A DNA stretch of 64,000 nucleotides from Macrobrachium rosenbergii (Eukaryota > Arthropoda > Malacostraca > Decapoda > Palaemonidae): positions 23,303,501 to 23,367,500 of the forward strand of contig NC_089744.1 in NCBI RefSeq assembly GCF_040412425.1. The letters are read 5' to 3'. The notes below the pieces were generated by a model. The model saw nothing but the letters and a program-made list of their open reading frames with translations, did not search any database and had not been told where the DNA came from. Positions 35,212 through 47,099 of this stretch are shown piece after piece. A program made the position numbers and the translations under genes. The first letter of the stretch is position 1; every line of letters begins with the position of its first letter.

Positions 35212-35461
35212 TACTGCCCTGAAAAGGAAAACTGCAGTATCTGCAAAATTTTCGAAATTGAGATATGTCACCAATTGGGCTCGTGAAACACTAATACACA
35301 AGTTACTGCAGTTTCAGAATGATTCTTCAACGCTTTCCACGAGTATTTAGGGGGTCCCATTTGCAGTATCTGTAAAATCAGCAATAAGGCAAGGGAGTAT
35401 CTACCATTTTGCTCAGTTTTGTATTTTTGCAGATACTGCAGTCTTCCATTTTAGGGCAGTA
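35212..35461. mobile_element. MITE-D, full length with TA target duplication
   Basis: TACTGCCCTGAAAAGGAAAA at the left and TTCCATTTTAGGGCAGTA at the right are inverted repeats; TA flanks both sides (35210-35211 and 35462-35463). Inside, CTGCAGTATCTGCAAAATTT and its reverse GCAGATACTGCAG extend the pairing. A TA duplication with ~30-bp TIRs suits a Tc1/mariner-type MITE. Confidence 0.85.
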
Positions 35462-35463
35462 TA

Positions 35464-36259
35464 TCTTTGTGAAGTTTTATTGAATGTATTCCTTTTATTC
35501 TTTGGTAACTTGTAGGAAATCGTACTTCAGAAATATAGATATGGTTAACTCGATATAATTTAAATTATGCCCATAACATTACATCAAAAATATTAACAAT
35601 AATAATGCTTTCAGTAACCTGTATTAAACTGTACCTCAAAAATATAGAGGCAACTTGTTTAAATCAATATCATTTACCTTTTATGATATACCAAGTCAGG
35701 AATATTTGTAAAAAAAAAATGCTTTTAGCAACTCATTCTCTTGTCAGCAACAATCACTCACTCGTTTTTACCACAAAAAATGAATCGCGTAGTTTTAAAA
35801 TATAGAAAAAAATAATCGCATCACACGCAATTACTGACTCCTGCAATACAGTAATGCAATTCTTGGTTTCCACTCGAATTTATCGTTTGCACAACATCAC
35901 TTCTCGTCGACTCGAATTAGCAGAAGCACTCAAGCATTTCAGAGAAAGAATTACGTCCAGTTATTTTCCTTTCTGGCGAGTGACAGGGCCTGAATCTATT
36001 TGGAAAGAGCATGAGAGGTTTCATGTTTTATTTTTTTTTTTTATTTATTTTTTTTTGTAGGAATATAACTTTTATGTTTAGGAAGGGTACGAAAAACTGG
36101 AAAGAACCGAATCTGCCATCACGGTCGAATGCAATCGCAGGCGTGAGTTTAAACTGGTATTAGTGCAGGAAATGAAGGGTTTTATTTTATTCAGTATAAG
36201 CTGGAGTCATGGAGATTTATTTCTGTTTAAAGAGTGTTTTTCAACTGAAAGGTACTCAC
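35464..36259. other. AT-rich intergenic sequence, nothing recognised
   Basis: No repeat family match; small frames are not convincing. Confidence 0.4.
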
Positions 36260-36319
<60 letters not shown>

Positions 36320-36388
36320 TGAAATTCACAATCTCGTGAAAAACAATGTTATATATTTACTATATACAATTATGTATTTTATTACACG

Positions 36389-36450
<62 letters not shown>

Positions 36451-36527
36451 AAGAAAATATGAAATTCACAATCTCGTGAAAAACAATGTTATATATTTAC
36501 TATATACAATTATGTATTTTATTACAC

Positions 36528-36605
<78 letters not shown>

Positions 36606-36670
36606 AAGAAATTCACAATCTCGTGAAAAAAATGCTATATATTTACTATACAATTATGGATTTTTATGAC

Positions 36671-36720
<50 letters not shown>

Positions 36721-36869
36721 GACGAAGAAGAAGAAGAAGAAGAAGAAGAAGAAGAAGAAGAAGAAGAAGAAGAAGAAGAAGAAGAAGAAGAAGAAGAAGA
36801 AGAAGAAATTCACAATCTCGTGAAAAAATCTGTTATATATTTACTATACAATTATGGATTTTATGACAC

Positions 36870-36933
<64 letters not shown>

Positions 36934-37004
36934 CTAAGAAATTCACAATCTCGTGGAAAAATCTGTATATATATTTACTATATAACTGTCGATTTTTATT
37001 ACAC

Positions 37005-37071
<67 letters not shown>

Positions 37072-37077
37072 TGGTGA
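36260..37077. repeat. ~130-140 bp tandem units with (TAA)n tracts, 6 units
   Basis: Spacer GAAATTCACAATCTCGTGAA + AAA..TATATATTTACTATA + CAATTATGGATTTTATGACA alternates with TAA arrays (36262-36318, 36389-36447, 36529-36602, 36670-36720, 36870-36931 and 37005-37070). In one unit the array turned into (AAG)n (36724-36807). Confidence 0.92.
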
Positions 37078-37373
37078 TAAAAGGCCATATATCTTCTAAA
37101 TATGAAATTAATGTCTTTGTTTCATGAACTTTAAAGTGAAACTCGGAAAACTTACGTATTAAAAATCTAATAATATAATTCCTCACTATCAATAGGAACC
37201 CCAAAATATCCAGTGACCTAAGAAGGATTTAATCCACAGAAAAATATATTCACCGAACTTGACCTTATTCCATTAGAGGTCAGAATTTGAATGAAACTGA
37301 ATACAGAATGATCAAATATTGACTCCTATTCATTATCAATTCAAAGAGGCTATCACAAATACGGGGTGGCTTT

Positions 37374-37700
37374 TTAGTTTTCTATAAAAGAAAACTACTG
37401 TGCCGGCTTTCTCTCTGTCCATCCTCACTTTATTCTGTCCGCCCTCAGATCTTAAAAACTACTAAGGCTAGAGGGCTGCAAATTGGGATGTTGATCATCC
37501 ACCCTCCAATCATCAAACTTACCAAATTGCAGCCCTCTAGCCTCCTCAGTAGTTTTTCACTTATTTGAGGTTAAAGTTACAGCATTATACCGAGACAACC
37601 AAAAGACAAATCTGTTTTCGGTGGCCTTGATTATAAGCTATAGCAGCTGTACAGAAAACTCGATTGCGCCGAAGAAACTTCGGCATATATTTTACTTGTT
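37374..37700 (-). mobile_element. HPA element, internally deleted
   Basis: The terminal hairpin and long central hairpin are present (TTAGTTTTCTATAAAAGAAAACTA). The GCCGCGGCCCATGAAAC block is missing. The 5' hairpin end is altered (GCGCCGAAGAAACTTCGGCATA). Confidence 0.9.
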
Positions 37701-37803
37701 CTGTGAAGTATTTGATCCACTGATTTTTTTTTTTTTTTTTTTTTGGTCCTCACGTTTGTTATTGCCAGCTCGACCAATGAGATTGTTTATCTTAACTCAT
37801 CTC

Positions 37804-37862
<59 letters not shown>
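37804..37862. repeat. (TC)n microsatellite
   Basis: About 60 bp. Confidence 0.97.
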
Positions 37863-37869
<7 letters not shown>

Positions 37870-37870
37870 G

Positions 37871-38331
37871 TTTATCCTCCCAATACGTGCACCAACAAAT
37901 CTCTATTTTATTTGATTTTATTCTGTATATTGGATATGAGGTAAACGTAGAGTGGAGTTTTTTGCTATAAATTTACATAATTATGCAAATTTATTCAGTC
38001 TCCCGGAATGCAGGATTCTGAACTCAAATAAAGATTATTCTTAGAATCTACATTTAAATAAAACTTACCTCAACTTCCTTAAATAAAATGAATAGAAATA
38101 ACACCTTTTTACAGATACTAACTTGTAATTATGAATGAAAATGTAATTTATTGTCTATAATAGTTAGTGATTACCTTACAATTGGGATTATAAAGGAATC
38201 TGAGTTACTGCTTGATACATCAATAAAACTGTTTTTAGTGGATGTCATTTTCTTACAGGATTCTAACATAAACATCACTAATATATATCTATATTTTTAC
38301 TTCAAATTTCCTCTTTAAATCGACATGTTAC
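37871..38331. other. AT-rich intergenic sequence, nothing recognised
   Basis: No feature supported. Confidence 0.4.
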
Positions 38332-38710
38332 TTTTAGTTTTCTGTAAAAGAAAACTACTGTGCCGGCTTTGTCTGTCCGTCCTCCCTCAGATCTTAAAAA
38401 CTACTAAGGCTAGCGGACTGCAAATTGGTATGTTGATCATCCACCCTCCGATCATCAAACATACCAAATTGCAGCCCTCTAGCCTCGGTAGTTTTTATTT
38501 TATTTAAGGTTAATGTTAGCCATAATCGTGCATCTGGCAACGATAAAGGACAGGCCACCACAGGCCCGTGGTGAAAGTTTCATGGGTCGCGGCTCATACA
38601 ACATTATACCGAGACCACCGAAAGATACATCCATTTTCGGTGGCCTTGATTATACGATGTACAGAAAACTCGATTTCGCCGAAGAAACTTCGGCGCATTT
38701 TTTACTTGTT
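38332..38710 (-). mobile_element. HPA element, near full length
   Basis: Complete order of hairpins with a short deletion in the GCGGACAG repeat zone. The 5' hairpin reads TTCGCCGAAGAAACTTCGGCGC with one broken pair. Confidence 0.92.
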
Positions 38711-38740
38711 AAATATTCAATTTTAATGACACTTCACCCT

Positions 38741-39056
38741 TTTCGTTATGCAAAGCGCCAATGTTAGTTCCCGCCAATATTTGCATTTAAATGAATATGT
38801 ATTCCTTTCAGATAGAGTAAATAGGCCTATGTCCCCTTTAAATTGACATGTTCTTTAAAAAAAATAGTTTTATTGATATTTTTCCCTTTTCCTTATACAT
38901 TTTTCGTATTATCTAAGACACTGCGTGCGCGCCACAAGTTTTAGCCTCCCAAAGCAATTTCAGCGTCAATGTTTCCATTATGCAAAGCGCCAATGTTAGT
39001 TCCCGCCAATATTTGCATTTAAATGAATATGTATTCCTTTCGGATAGAGTAAATAT
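38741..39056. repeat. 82-bp near-identical direct duplication, ~236 bp apart
   Basis: TTATGCAAAGCGCCAATGTT, AGTTCCCGCCAATATTTGCA and TTTAAATGAATATGTATTCC occur at 38744 and again at 38977 with a single change (CAGATAG/CGGATAG). The unit carries CGCCAAT- and CCCGCCAA-type motifs. Confidence 0.9.
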
Positions 39057-39221
39057 CAATACAAGCAGACGCCTTGTACCCAGCGGCTCTTAGTCTGGGA
39101 TCGACGTTCGATGTAAATTGCATTTTCAATTCCTTAATGTTGTGTGTGCTTTCAAAGCAAATGCTCTCAGTGAAAAATTTGAGGAAATGAAATAAGTTTT
39201 CTAGGGTAGTGATAAGAATTG

Positions 39222-39223
39222 CC

Positions 39224-39265
<42 letters not shown>

Positions 39266-39347
39266 TATTATTCAGAACATGAACCCTGTCCATATGGAAT
39301 AAGCGCAATACAGGGGCCATTGACTTGAAATTCAAGCTTCCAAAGAA

Positions 39348-39408
<61 letters not shown>
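39222..39408 (-). mobile_element. LINE-C tail between two (ATT)n arrays
   Basis: ATT arrays at 39222-39271 and 39346-39408 flank CAGAACATGAACCCTGTCCA and GAAATTCAAGCTTCCAAAGA. The second array replaces the 3' UTR. Confidence 0.87.
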
Positions 39409-39612
39409 TAAGCTTAAAGTTAGCATAACCGTGCTTCTGACAACGATATAGGACAGGCCACCACCGGGCCGTGGTTCAAGTTTCACGGGCCGCAGCTCAT
39501 ACAGCATTATACCGAGACCACCGAAAGATAGATCAATTTTCGGTGGCCTTGATTATACGCTGTGCAGAAAACTCGATTGCGCCGAAGAAACTTCGGCTCA
39601 TTTTTACTTGTT
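39409..39612 (-). mobile_element. HPA element, 5' half only
   Basis: Begins at TTAAAGTTAGCATAACCGTG, immediately after the ATT array, and runs through the GC block and CCACCGAAAGATAGATCAAT hairpin to GCGCCGAAGAAACTTCGGCTC. The central long hairpin and 3' terminal hairpin are absent. Confidence 0.9.
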
Positions 39613-39884
39613 TAGACGAGAAATGTCTTTCAAATGAAACATTCATACGCATTAACTTCTTAGATGAGAAATCTGTCTCTAACCAACTTTCTTACGCAAT
39701 TTAGAAACATTTCTAATGAAACTCTTAAGCGTTCCATCTTGTGCGAGAAACCTGACTTCAGTGATGTATGAAAACTCACGCGCGCTTTCTTCTTAAACAC
39801 GAAGCTTATTTCAAAAGAAACATTCAACTAAAATCCTATGAGGGAATCTGTTTCACTTTCTAAAATGATAAACCTGTGTCTATT
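39613..39884. repeat. Diverged flank of the 43-bp minisatellite
   Basis: Pieces such as GAAACATTCATACGCATTAA, CTTCTTAGATGAGAAATCTG and GAAACATTCAACTAAA are recognisable but decayed units. Confidence 0.75.
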
Positions 39885-41775
39885 GCAACATTCATGCGCA
39901 CTTTCTAAGATCAGAAATCTGTCTAATGCAACATTCATTCGCACTTTCTAAGATCAGAAACCTGTCTAATGCAACATTCATGCGCACTTTCTAAGATAAG
40001 AAACCTGTGTCTAATGCAACATTCATGCGCACTTTCCAAGATCAGAAATCTATCTAATGCAACATTCATGCGCACTTTCTAAGATCAGAAATCTGTCTAA
40101 TGCAACATTCATGCGCACTTTCTAAGATCAGAAACCTGTCTAATGCAACATTCATGCGCACTTTCTAAGATCAGAAATCTGTCTAATGCAACATTCATGC
40201 GCACTTTCTAAGATGAGAAACCTGTGTCTAATGCAACATTCATGCACACTTTCTAAGATCAGAAATCTGTCTAATGCAACATTCATTCGCACTTTCTAAG
40301 ATCAGAAACCTGTCTAATGCAACATTCATGCGCACTTTCTAAGATCAGAAACCTGTGTCTAATGCAACATTCATGCGCACTTTCCAAGATCAGAAATCTG
40401 TCTAATGCAACATTCATGCGCACTTTCTAAGATCAGAAATCTGTCTAATGCAACATTCATGCGCACTTTCTAAGATCAGAAACCTGTCTAATGCAACATT
40501 CATGCGCACTTTCCAAGATCAGAAATCTGTCTAATGCAACATTCATGCGCACTTTCTAAGATGAGAAACCTGTGTCTAATGCAACATTCATGCGCACTTT
40601 CTAAGATCAGAAATCTGTCTAATGCAACATTCATTTGCACTTTCTAAGATCAGAAACCTGTCTAATGCAACATTCATGCGCACTTCCTAAGATCAGAAAC
40701 CTATGTCTAATGCAACATTCATGCGCACTTTCCAAGATCAGAAATCTGTCTAATGCAACATTCATGCACACTTTCTAAGATCAGAAATCTGTCTAATGTA
40801 ACATTCATGCGCACTTTCTAAGATGAGAAACCTGTCTAAAGCAACATTCATGCGCACTTTCCAAGATCAGAAATCTGTCTAATGCAACATTCATGCGCAC
40901 TTTCTAAGATGAGAAACCTGTCTAATGCAACATTCATGCGCACTTTCTAAGATCAGAAATCTGTCTAATGCAACATTCATTCGCACTTTCTAAGATCAGA
41001 AACCTGTCTAATGCAACATTCATGCGCACTTTCTAAGATCAGAAACCTGTGTCTAATGCAACATTCATGCGCACTTTCTAAGATCAGAAATCTGTCTAAT
41101 GCAACATTCATGCGCACTTTCTAAGATCAGAAATCTGTCTAATGCAACATTCATGCACACTTTCTAAGATCAGAAACCTGTCTAATGCAACATTCATGCG
41201 CACTTTCCAAGATCAGAAATCCATCTAATGCAACATTCATGCGCACTTTCTAAGATGAGAAACCTGTGTCTAATGCAACATTCATGCGCACTTTCTAAGA
41301 TCAGAAATCTGTCTAATGCAACATTCATTCGCACTTTCTAAGATCAGAAACCTGTCTAATGCAACATTCATGTGCACTTTCTAAGATAAAAAACCTGTGT
41401 CTAATGCAACATTCATGCACACTTTCCAAGATCAGAAATCTGTCTAATGCAACATTCATGTGCACTTTCTAAGATCAGAAACCTGTCTAATGCAACATTC
41501 ATGCGCACTTTCCAAGATCAGAAATCTGTCTAATGCAACATTCATGCTCACTTTCTAAGATAAGAAACCTGTGTCTAATGCAACATTCATGCGCACTTTC
41601 TAAGATCACAAATCTGTCTAATGCAACATTCATGCGCACTTTCTAAGATCAGAAACCTGTCTAATGCAACATTCATGCGCACTTTCTAAGATAAGAAACC
41701 TGTGTCTAATGCAACATTCATGCGCACTTTCCAAGATCAGAAATCTGTCTAATGCAACATTCATGCGCACTTTCT
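39885..41775. repeat. 43-bp minisatellite with a 348-bp higher-order repeat, ~44 monomers
   Basis: Monomer CTAATGCAACATTCATGCGC + ACTTTCTAAGATCAGAAATC + TGT (43 bp), with a 45-bp variant carrying CCTGTGTC. Variants recur every eight monomers: the rare ACATTCAT(T/G)CGC monomer with T (or TTTGC) starts at 39931, 40279, 40627, 40973 and 41321, i.e. steps of 348, 348, 346 and 348. The CTTTCCAAG variants follow the same period. The last third departs from the order. Flanks on both sides are diverged copies. Confidence 0.95.
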
Positions 41776-41890
41776 TGGACGAAATTTGCATACGCACTAA
41801 CTTCTTAGATGAGGAATCTATCTCTAACTAACATTTTCATACGCAATTTGAAAACTTATTCCTAATGAAACGTACATACTCACATCTCAG
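41776..41890. repeat. Diverged right flank of the minisatellite
   Basis: TTGCATACGCACTAACTTCT and AGATGAGGAATCTATCTC mirror the left-flank type of decayed units. Confidence 0.75.
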
Positions 41891-41894
41891 TTCC

Positions 41895-42157
41895 AGAGGT
41901 CCGTTATTCCTCACGCGGTTGAACTGAGGAGCAGTCTCCCTACTGAGGATGTCGTTCAATTGGAACTGATTTATTATTTATTAATTTATTAATTCATTTA
42001 TTTTTTAATAAGTGAGTTGGATCTCTTCTTTCTGTATTTCCCTTTACCTCCTCTTACTTCTTCCCAATGAACACCATAATATTCCTTGGAAGCTTGAATT
42101 TCAAGTCAATGGCCCCTTTGGTGGGATTGTTCCATATGCGTAGCGTTCATCTTCTGC

Positions 42158-42231
<74 letters not shown>

Positions 42232-42304
42232 TTTTGGAAGCTTGAATTTGAAGTCAATGGCCCCTTCGGTGGGACTGTTCCATATGAATAGGTTTCATCT
42301 TCTA

Positions 42305-42370
<66 letters not shown>

Positions 42371-42450
42371 TTTTGGAAGTTTGAATTTCAAGTCAATGGC
42401 CCCTGTGGTGGGATTGTTCCATACGAACAGGTTTCAACTCCTGAACAACA
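41895..42450 (+). mobile_element. LINE-C 3' end with tail repeated three times
   Basis: An RT C-terminus relic (SSLPTEDVVQLEL at about 41932) is followed by the UTR (TCTGTATTTCCCTTTACCTC, GAACACCATAAT) and the tail GGAAGCTTGAATTTCAAGTC at 42090. The tail plus a (TAA)n array is then repeated: tails at 42236 and 42377, arrays at 42160-42231 and 42306-42371. The repeated module is tail + microsatellite. Confidence 0.88.
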
Positions 42451-42517
42451 ACAAAAACAACAATCAGACGAGAAACCCCACATACCCAGCGCAACAATCG
42501 TAGCAACCCCCTTCTCC

Positions 42518-42700
42518 TTGCAGGATGGTGGAGAAACCTACAGGAGGTTATGTAACCGTAACCGTAACGCCACCCTTTCACGCGTAAACACAACTAATCG
42601 TGCAACTTTGAAGTTCGGAGACGTAATCACTTTCTCTCGCCGAGTGGATGGAGGTTATTGGACCGGGGGACTTCTTCCACAACCCCCCGGGGGGGGGGGA
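42518..42700 (+). CDS. Weak candidate exon with SH3-like reading
   Basis: A strong acceptor-like sequence (CCCCCTTCTCCTTGCAG, ending at 42519) precedes an open plus frame. That frame includes LKFGDVITFSRRVDGGYWTG (about 42608-42667), which resembles the middle of an SH3 fold (GD-I-x-R-VD-x-W-G). It is GC-richer than the surroundings and unrepeated. Against it: only one strand segment of an SH3 would be covered, a G homopolymer follows (42690-42700), no convincing donor was identified, and the frame also runs in from the upstream repeat. A chance or pseudogene reading is quite possible. Confidence 0.22.
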
Positions 42701-42834
42701 ACAATGGAACCGCTACATTGGCTTGTGAGGGCATTAATGTCTACTACAATGGCACGGGGCTCCCATAAGGGCTTCGCTACGCCCAAAAGCCCGTATCGAA
42801 GATCGGAAAGCTGTTAGCTGTTCTGCATTTGGGA

Positions 42835-43440
<606 letters not shown>

Positions 43441-43826
43441 TTTAGTTTTCTGTATAAGAAAACTATTGTGCCGGCTTTGTCTGTCCGTCCGCACTTTTTC
43501 TGTCCGCCATCAGATCTTAAAAAAACTACTGGGGCTAGAGGGCTGCAAATTGGTATGTTGGTCATCCCCCCTCCAATCATTAAACATACCAAATTGCAGC
43601 CCTCTAGCCTTAGTAGTTTTTATTTTTATTTAAGGTTACAGCTTGCAATAATGATGCGTCTGACAACGATATAGGCCAGGGACCACCGGGCCGTGGTTAA
43701 AGTTTCATGGGCCGCGCATCTGACAGCATTATACCGAGACTACCGAAAGACAGATCTATTTTCGGTGGCCTTGATTACAGTATGATGTACAAAAGAAAAC
43801 TCGATTGGTGCATTTTTTACTTGTTT
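43441..43826 (-). mobile_element. HPA element, 5' hairpin lost
   Basis: Complete from TTTAGTTTTCTGTATAAGAAAACTA through the CTACCGAAAGACAGATCTAT hairpin. The terminal GCGCCGAAG hairpin is deleted down to CTCGATTGGTGCATTTTTTA. Confidence 0.91.
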
Positions 43827-44408
43827 TTATAGTTTTGTCAATTAAGTTACATTTCAAAAAATATATTATAAATGGATTAATTACAAATGTTGAAGCTCTG
43901 ACTAGCAAAAGGACCCCAGGTGACAGATGGCCAATTTCGCTCGGGCTCCTGAGAGGAAATTCACGGTTCCAGGCCAGACAGATTACAGTACAGCATCCGG
44001 CATCGGCCAGCAGCTTCCAGGAATGAAATATAGGGAGTGAGAAATCCACTCGCGCTGAAATTGTCAGATTGTGAGATTGTGAGATTGTGTTCCCTGAAGG
44101 TGCCTTCCTGCCGGTGGAGTGATGAATTATAAAGGGCAGAGAGAGTCTCAGGTGAGGTCTTGGGGAAACCTGAAGAGTATATAGTAAGTGGCACTGATTA
44201 AAGATGGATCACCCGAGTTCTAAACCGTGGACAGTTAACTATTTAGTAAAACTGTAAATATAAATATAGGCTACTAGAGGACAAATTTCTTTATATCTAT
44301 TGAATGTCTGAGGTATTCTGAGAGTCATCTTCATTAAAGTTTACGTCCAGATATTGTTTCAAACAATAGGAAATTACCTTACAGTTGTGACATATGAGGC
44401 TGTATTTT
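43827..44408. other. Intergenic sequence, nothing recognised
   Basis: GC content is moderately higher at 43890-44170. It contains a GATTGTGA triplication near 44067-44090. Short frames on both strands lack any domain. Confidence 0.35.
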
Positions 44409-44748
44409 AAACAAGTAAAAAATGCGCCGAGTTTTCTGTACAGCGTATAATCAAGGCCATCGAAAATACAGCTATCTTTCATTAAAATTTAACCACGGCC
44501 TGGTGGTGGCATATCCTATATCGCTGCCAGATGCACGATTATGGCTAACTTTAAACTTAAAAAAATTAAAAACTACTGAAGCTAGAGGGCTGCAATTTAG
44601 TATGTTTGATGGCTGGAGGGTGGGTGATCAACATACCAATTTGCAGCCCTCTAGCCTCAGTAGCTTTTAAGATCTGAGGGTGGACAGAATAAAGTGCGGA
44701 CGGACAGACAAAGCCGGCATAATAGTTTTCTTTTACAGACAATTAAAA
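44409..44748 (+). mobile_element. HPA element with internal deletions
   Basis: The 5' hairpin is reduced to its left arm (AATGCGCCGAGTTTTCTGTA), and the right arm of the CCATCGAAAATACAGC hairpin plus the GC block are partly deleted. The central long hairpin and 3' hairpin are intact. Confidence 0.9.
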
Positions 44749-44934
44749 ATAAAGGAAGGACAAACTGATTTAGTAATATACATTGATTACCTGCATCCTA
44801 TGTCGAAAGCTACTTTCACTTTTAGAAAAGTGCGTTCAAGTAGAGTATGTTCCATATCTTGATTTTTCTATTTTCTGTCTCGATTTGTTCCACCAAAAGA
44901 GATTTTCCATTAAGATTCAAAGTACCTGTTTGCT

Positions 44935-45197
44935 GATGCACACAGTATGTTGTTTTCTAGCATCAGGTTTAATACTACTATTTTTTGCTAGGAGTTTCAT
45001 CTTGGCTACAACTAAAGTGTGGAATAGTTTGCCTACTGCAGTTGTGGAATCTTCTTCAGATCTCTTAAATATTTAAGTGAGGTGCAAATTCATTCCTACT
45101 CTCTCCTGCTACTGCTGATGAAGTCTCCTGAATTTCAGATACATCAGGCTTTGTTTTCTGTTCCCATTTACTGATTTATCTATTAGCTTTTCCTTTA

Positions 45198-45264
<67 letters not shown>

Positions 45265-45296
45265 GGCTGATTTCCCCTTTGGAGCCCTCTTGGGTC
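44935..45296 (+). mobile_element. LINE-H 3' end relic with (TC)n
   Basis: The plus frame reads ARSFILATTKVWNSLPTAVV then ESSSDLLNI (about 44990-45076), a reverse-transcriptase C-terminal signature. The UTR follows, with a TC array (45201-45262), then CCTTTGGAGCCCTCTTGGGT. The homologous relic at 60600-60940 has the same layout. It is truncated by the MITE-D insertion. Confidence 0.8.
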
Positions 45297-45298
45297 TA

Positions 45299-45550
45299 TA
45301 CTGCCCTAAAATGGAAAACTGCAGTATCTGCAAAATTTTCGAAATTGAGATATGCCACCTACTGGGCTCGTGAAACAATAATACACAAGTTACTGCAGGT
45401 TCAGAATGATTCTTCAAAATGCTCTCCACGAGTAATTAGGGGGTCCCATTTGCAGTACCTGCAAAATCAGTACTGAGACAAGGGAGTATCTACCATTTTT
45501 CTCAGTTCTGTATTTTTGCAGATACTGCAGTCTTCCATTTTAGGTCAGTA
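45299..45550. mobile_element. MITE-D, full length with TA target duplication
   Basis: TACTGCCCTAAAATGGAAAA and TTCCATTTTAGGTCAGTA termini, TA on both sides (45297-45298, 45551-45552). It sits exactly in the LINE-H sequence TTGGGTCTATA, which in the other LINE-H copy continues uninterrupted (TTGGGTTTATAATATG). This confirms the insertion boundaries. Confidence 0.88.
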
Positions 45551-45638
45551 TAGTCTGCTGCTCTGTCCATAATGGTTCTTTTCAGATGAAGATGTAGGAA
45601 TCACGTATGTAATAATGGCCAGTGTTAGACTTGAAACA

Positions 45639-45845
45639 CAACCTCAGTTGACCATTTCCATTTAATCAACAGCAATTCTGCCCCAAAAAGAGGCCAACTC
45701 ATATCTCATATAAAACCCCTGAAAAACACTTGCCAGTTCATACTTAAAAACAACCTCAGTTGACCATTTCCATCTAATCAACAACAATTCTGCCCCAAAA
45801 GGAGGCCAACTCATATCTCATATAAAACTCCTGAAAAATACTTCC
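45639..45845. repeat. 112-bp tandem duplication
   Basis: CAACCTCAGTTGACCATTTC starts at 45639 and 45751; both units contain AGGCCAACTCATATCTCATA. Confidence 0.92.
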
Positions 45846-46016
45846 CTCTCATACATACCTACGTCATATGACGTTCCTTCATCAAAACCTGATCATAATC
45901 AAATGTCCTCCTTCAATTGAATAACTCCTTCTTCCCACCCCACCCTTTAAAAGCATCTATTCAGTCGTCAAGAGAGAAAGAAAGCCTCAGAGAACGACTC
46001 ATGAGAAGAAAGGGCC

Positions 46017-46018
<2 letters not shown>

Positions 46019-46091
<73 letters not shown>

Positions 46092-46231
46092 ATGCCTTAC
46101 CCACCTGACAACTCCTCAGGTGCGTATAAATGGGTGAGGAACCCTATCTCGGGAACCATCTTCTGCTGGGGGAATGAGATTGTCTAGCGAGAGGAATTGT
46201 AATTAGAAGGCGATGTAAATGGAAGGATGCA

Positions 46232-46302
<71 letters not shown>
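46019..46302. repeat. Two (GA)n microsatellites
   Basis: GA tracts at 46019-46088 and 46232-46302; the 140-bp spacer is not duplicated. Confidence 0.95.
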
Positions 46303-46306
<4 letters not shown>

Positions 46307-46469
46307 AAGGAGGAATGTGGGATGTTGAATGTCTCTTTCAAACAGTTTTCTTTTATGCTGAATATGTTAATTGTGGTGTTGTTTGTAAAAAATGAATTGG
46401 TAATCTATATTTTTCTCATTGATAACAATATATTTTCAGGTTGAAAAACAAACGACCATAGTATACACA

Positions 46470-46519
46470 CATATATACAGTATATATGTATACACACACA
46501 CATATATATGTAAAGTCTA

Positions 46520-46585
<66 letters not shown>
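46470..46585. repeat. (AT)n microsatellite
   Basis: A pure AT tract at 46522-46585 with an ACACATATATA lead-in. Confidence 0.96.
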
Positions 46586-46587
<2 letters not shown>

Positions 46588-46697
46588 ACAGGAAGGAAAA
46601 AAGGGCACCATTTGAATAATACTTAAGGTTAAAGAAATCAATAGTTGTAAATATGTATGCTCGTTTGGGTATTCCCTCCCTTATCTGAGAGAATAGA

Positions 46698-46746
46698 CAT
46701 ACATACATACATACATACATACATACATACATACATACATACATAC
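46698..46746. repeat. (ACAT)n microsatellite
   Basis: About 12 tetranucleotides. A short second tract lies at 46915-46935. Confidence 0.96.
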
Positions 46747-47014
46747 AAGCTTATTGACCACAACATTTTACAGCTATTAAAATTACAAGTCCCTATATCT
46801 GATCCAAGAAAGTGACGCAAAAAATCCAAATATAAATCTTAATCAAAAAATAAAACCAGAACACTTTAAACCATACAGTATATGTAACATAACATTTTAA
46901 ACATTTTAACATTCATACATACATACATACTACATACATTTACCTGTTGATTTTCATTACCTCTTCTGAGATCGTGAGACACTGATCACTAGTGGATCCG
47001 GAAAGATTTCTTAC

Positions 47015-47016
47015 AG

Positions 47017-47099
<83 letters not shown>

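Noticed and set aside
36623..36866. Lysine- or arginine-rich frame
   Set aside because: It is an (AAG)n/(TAA)n array translated in different frames.
39885..41775. CRISPR-like array (regular ~43-bp units)
   Set aside because: There is no conserved-repeat/unique-spacer alternation; whole units are near-identical and the genome is eukaryotic.
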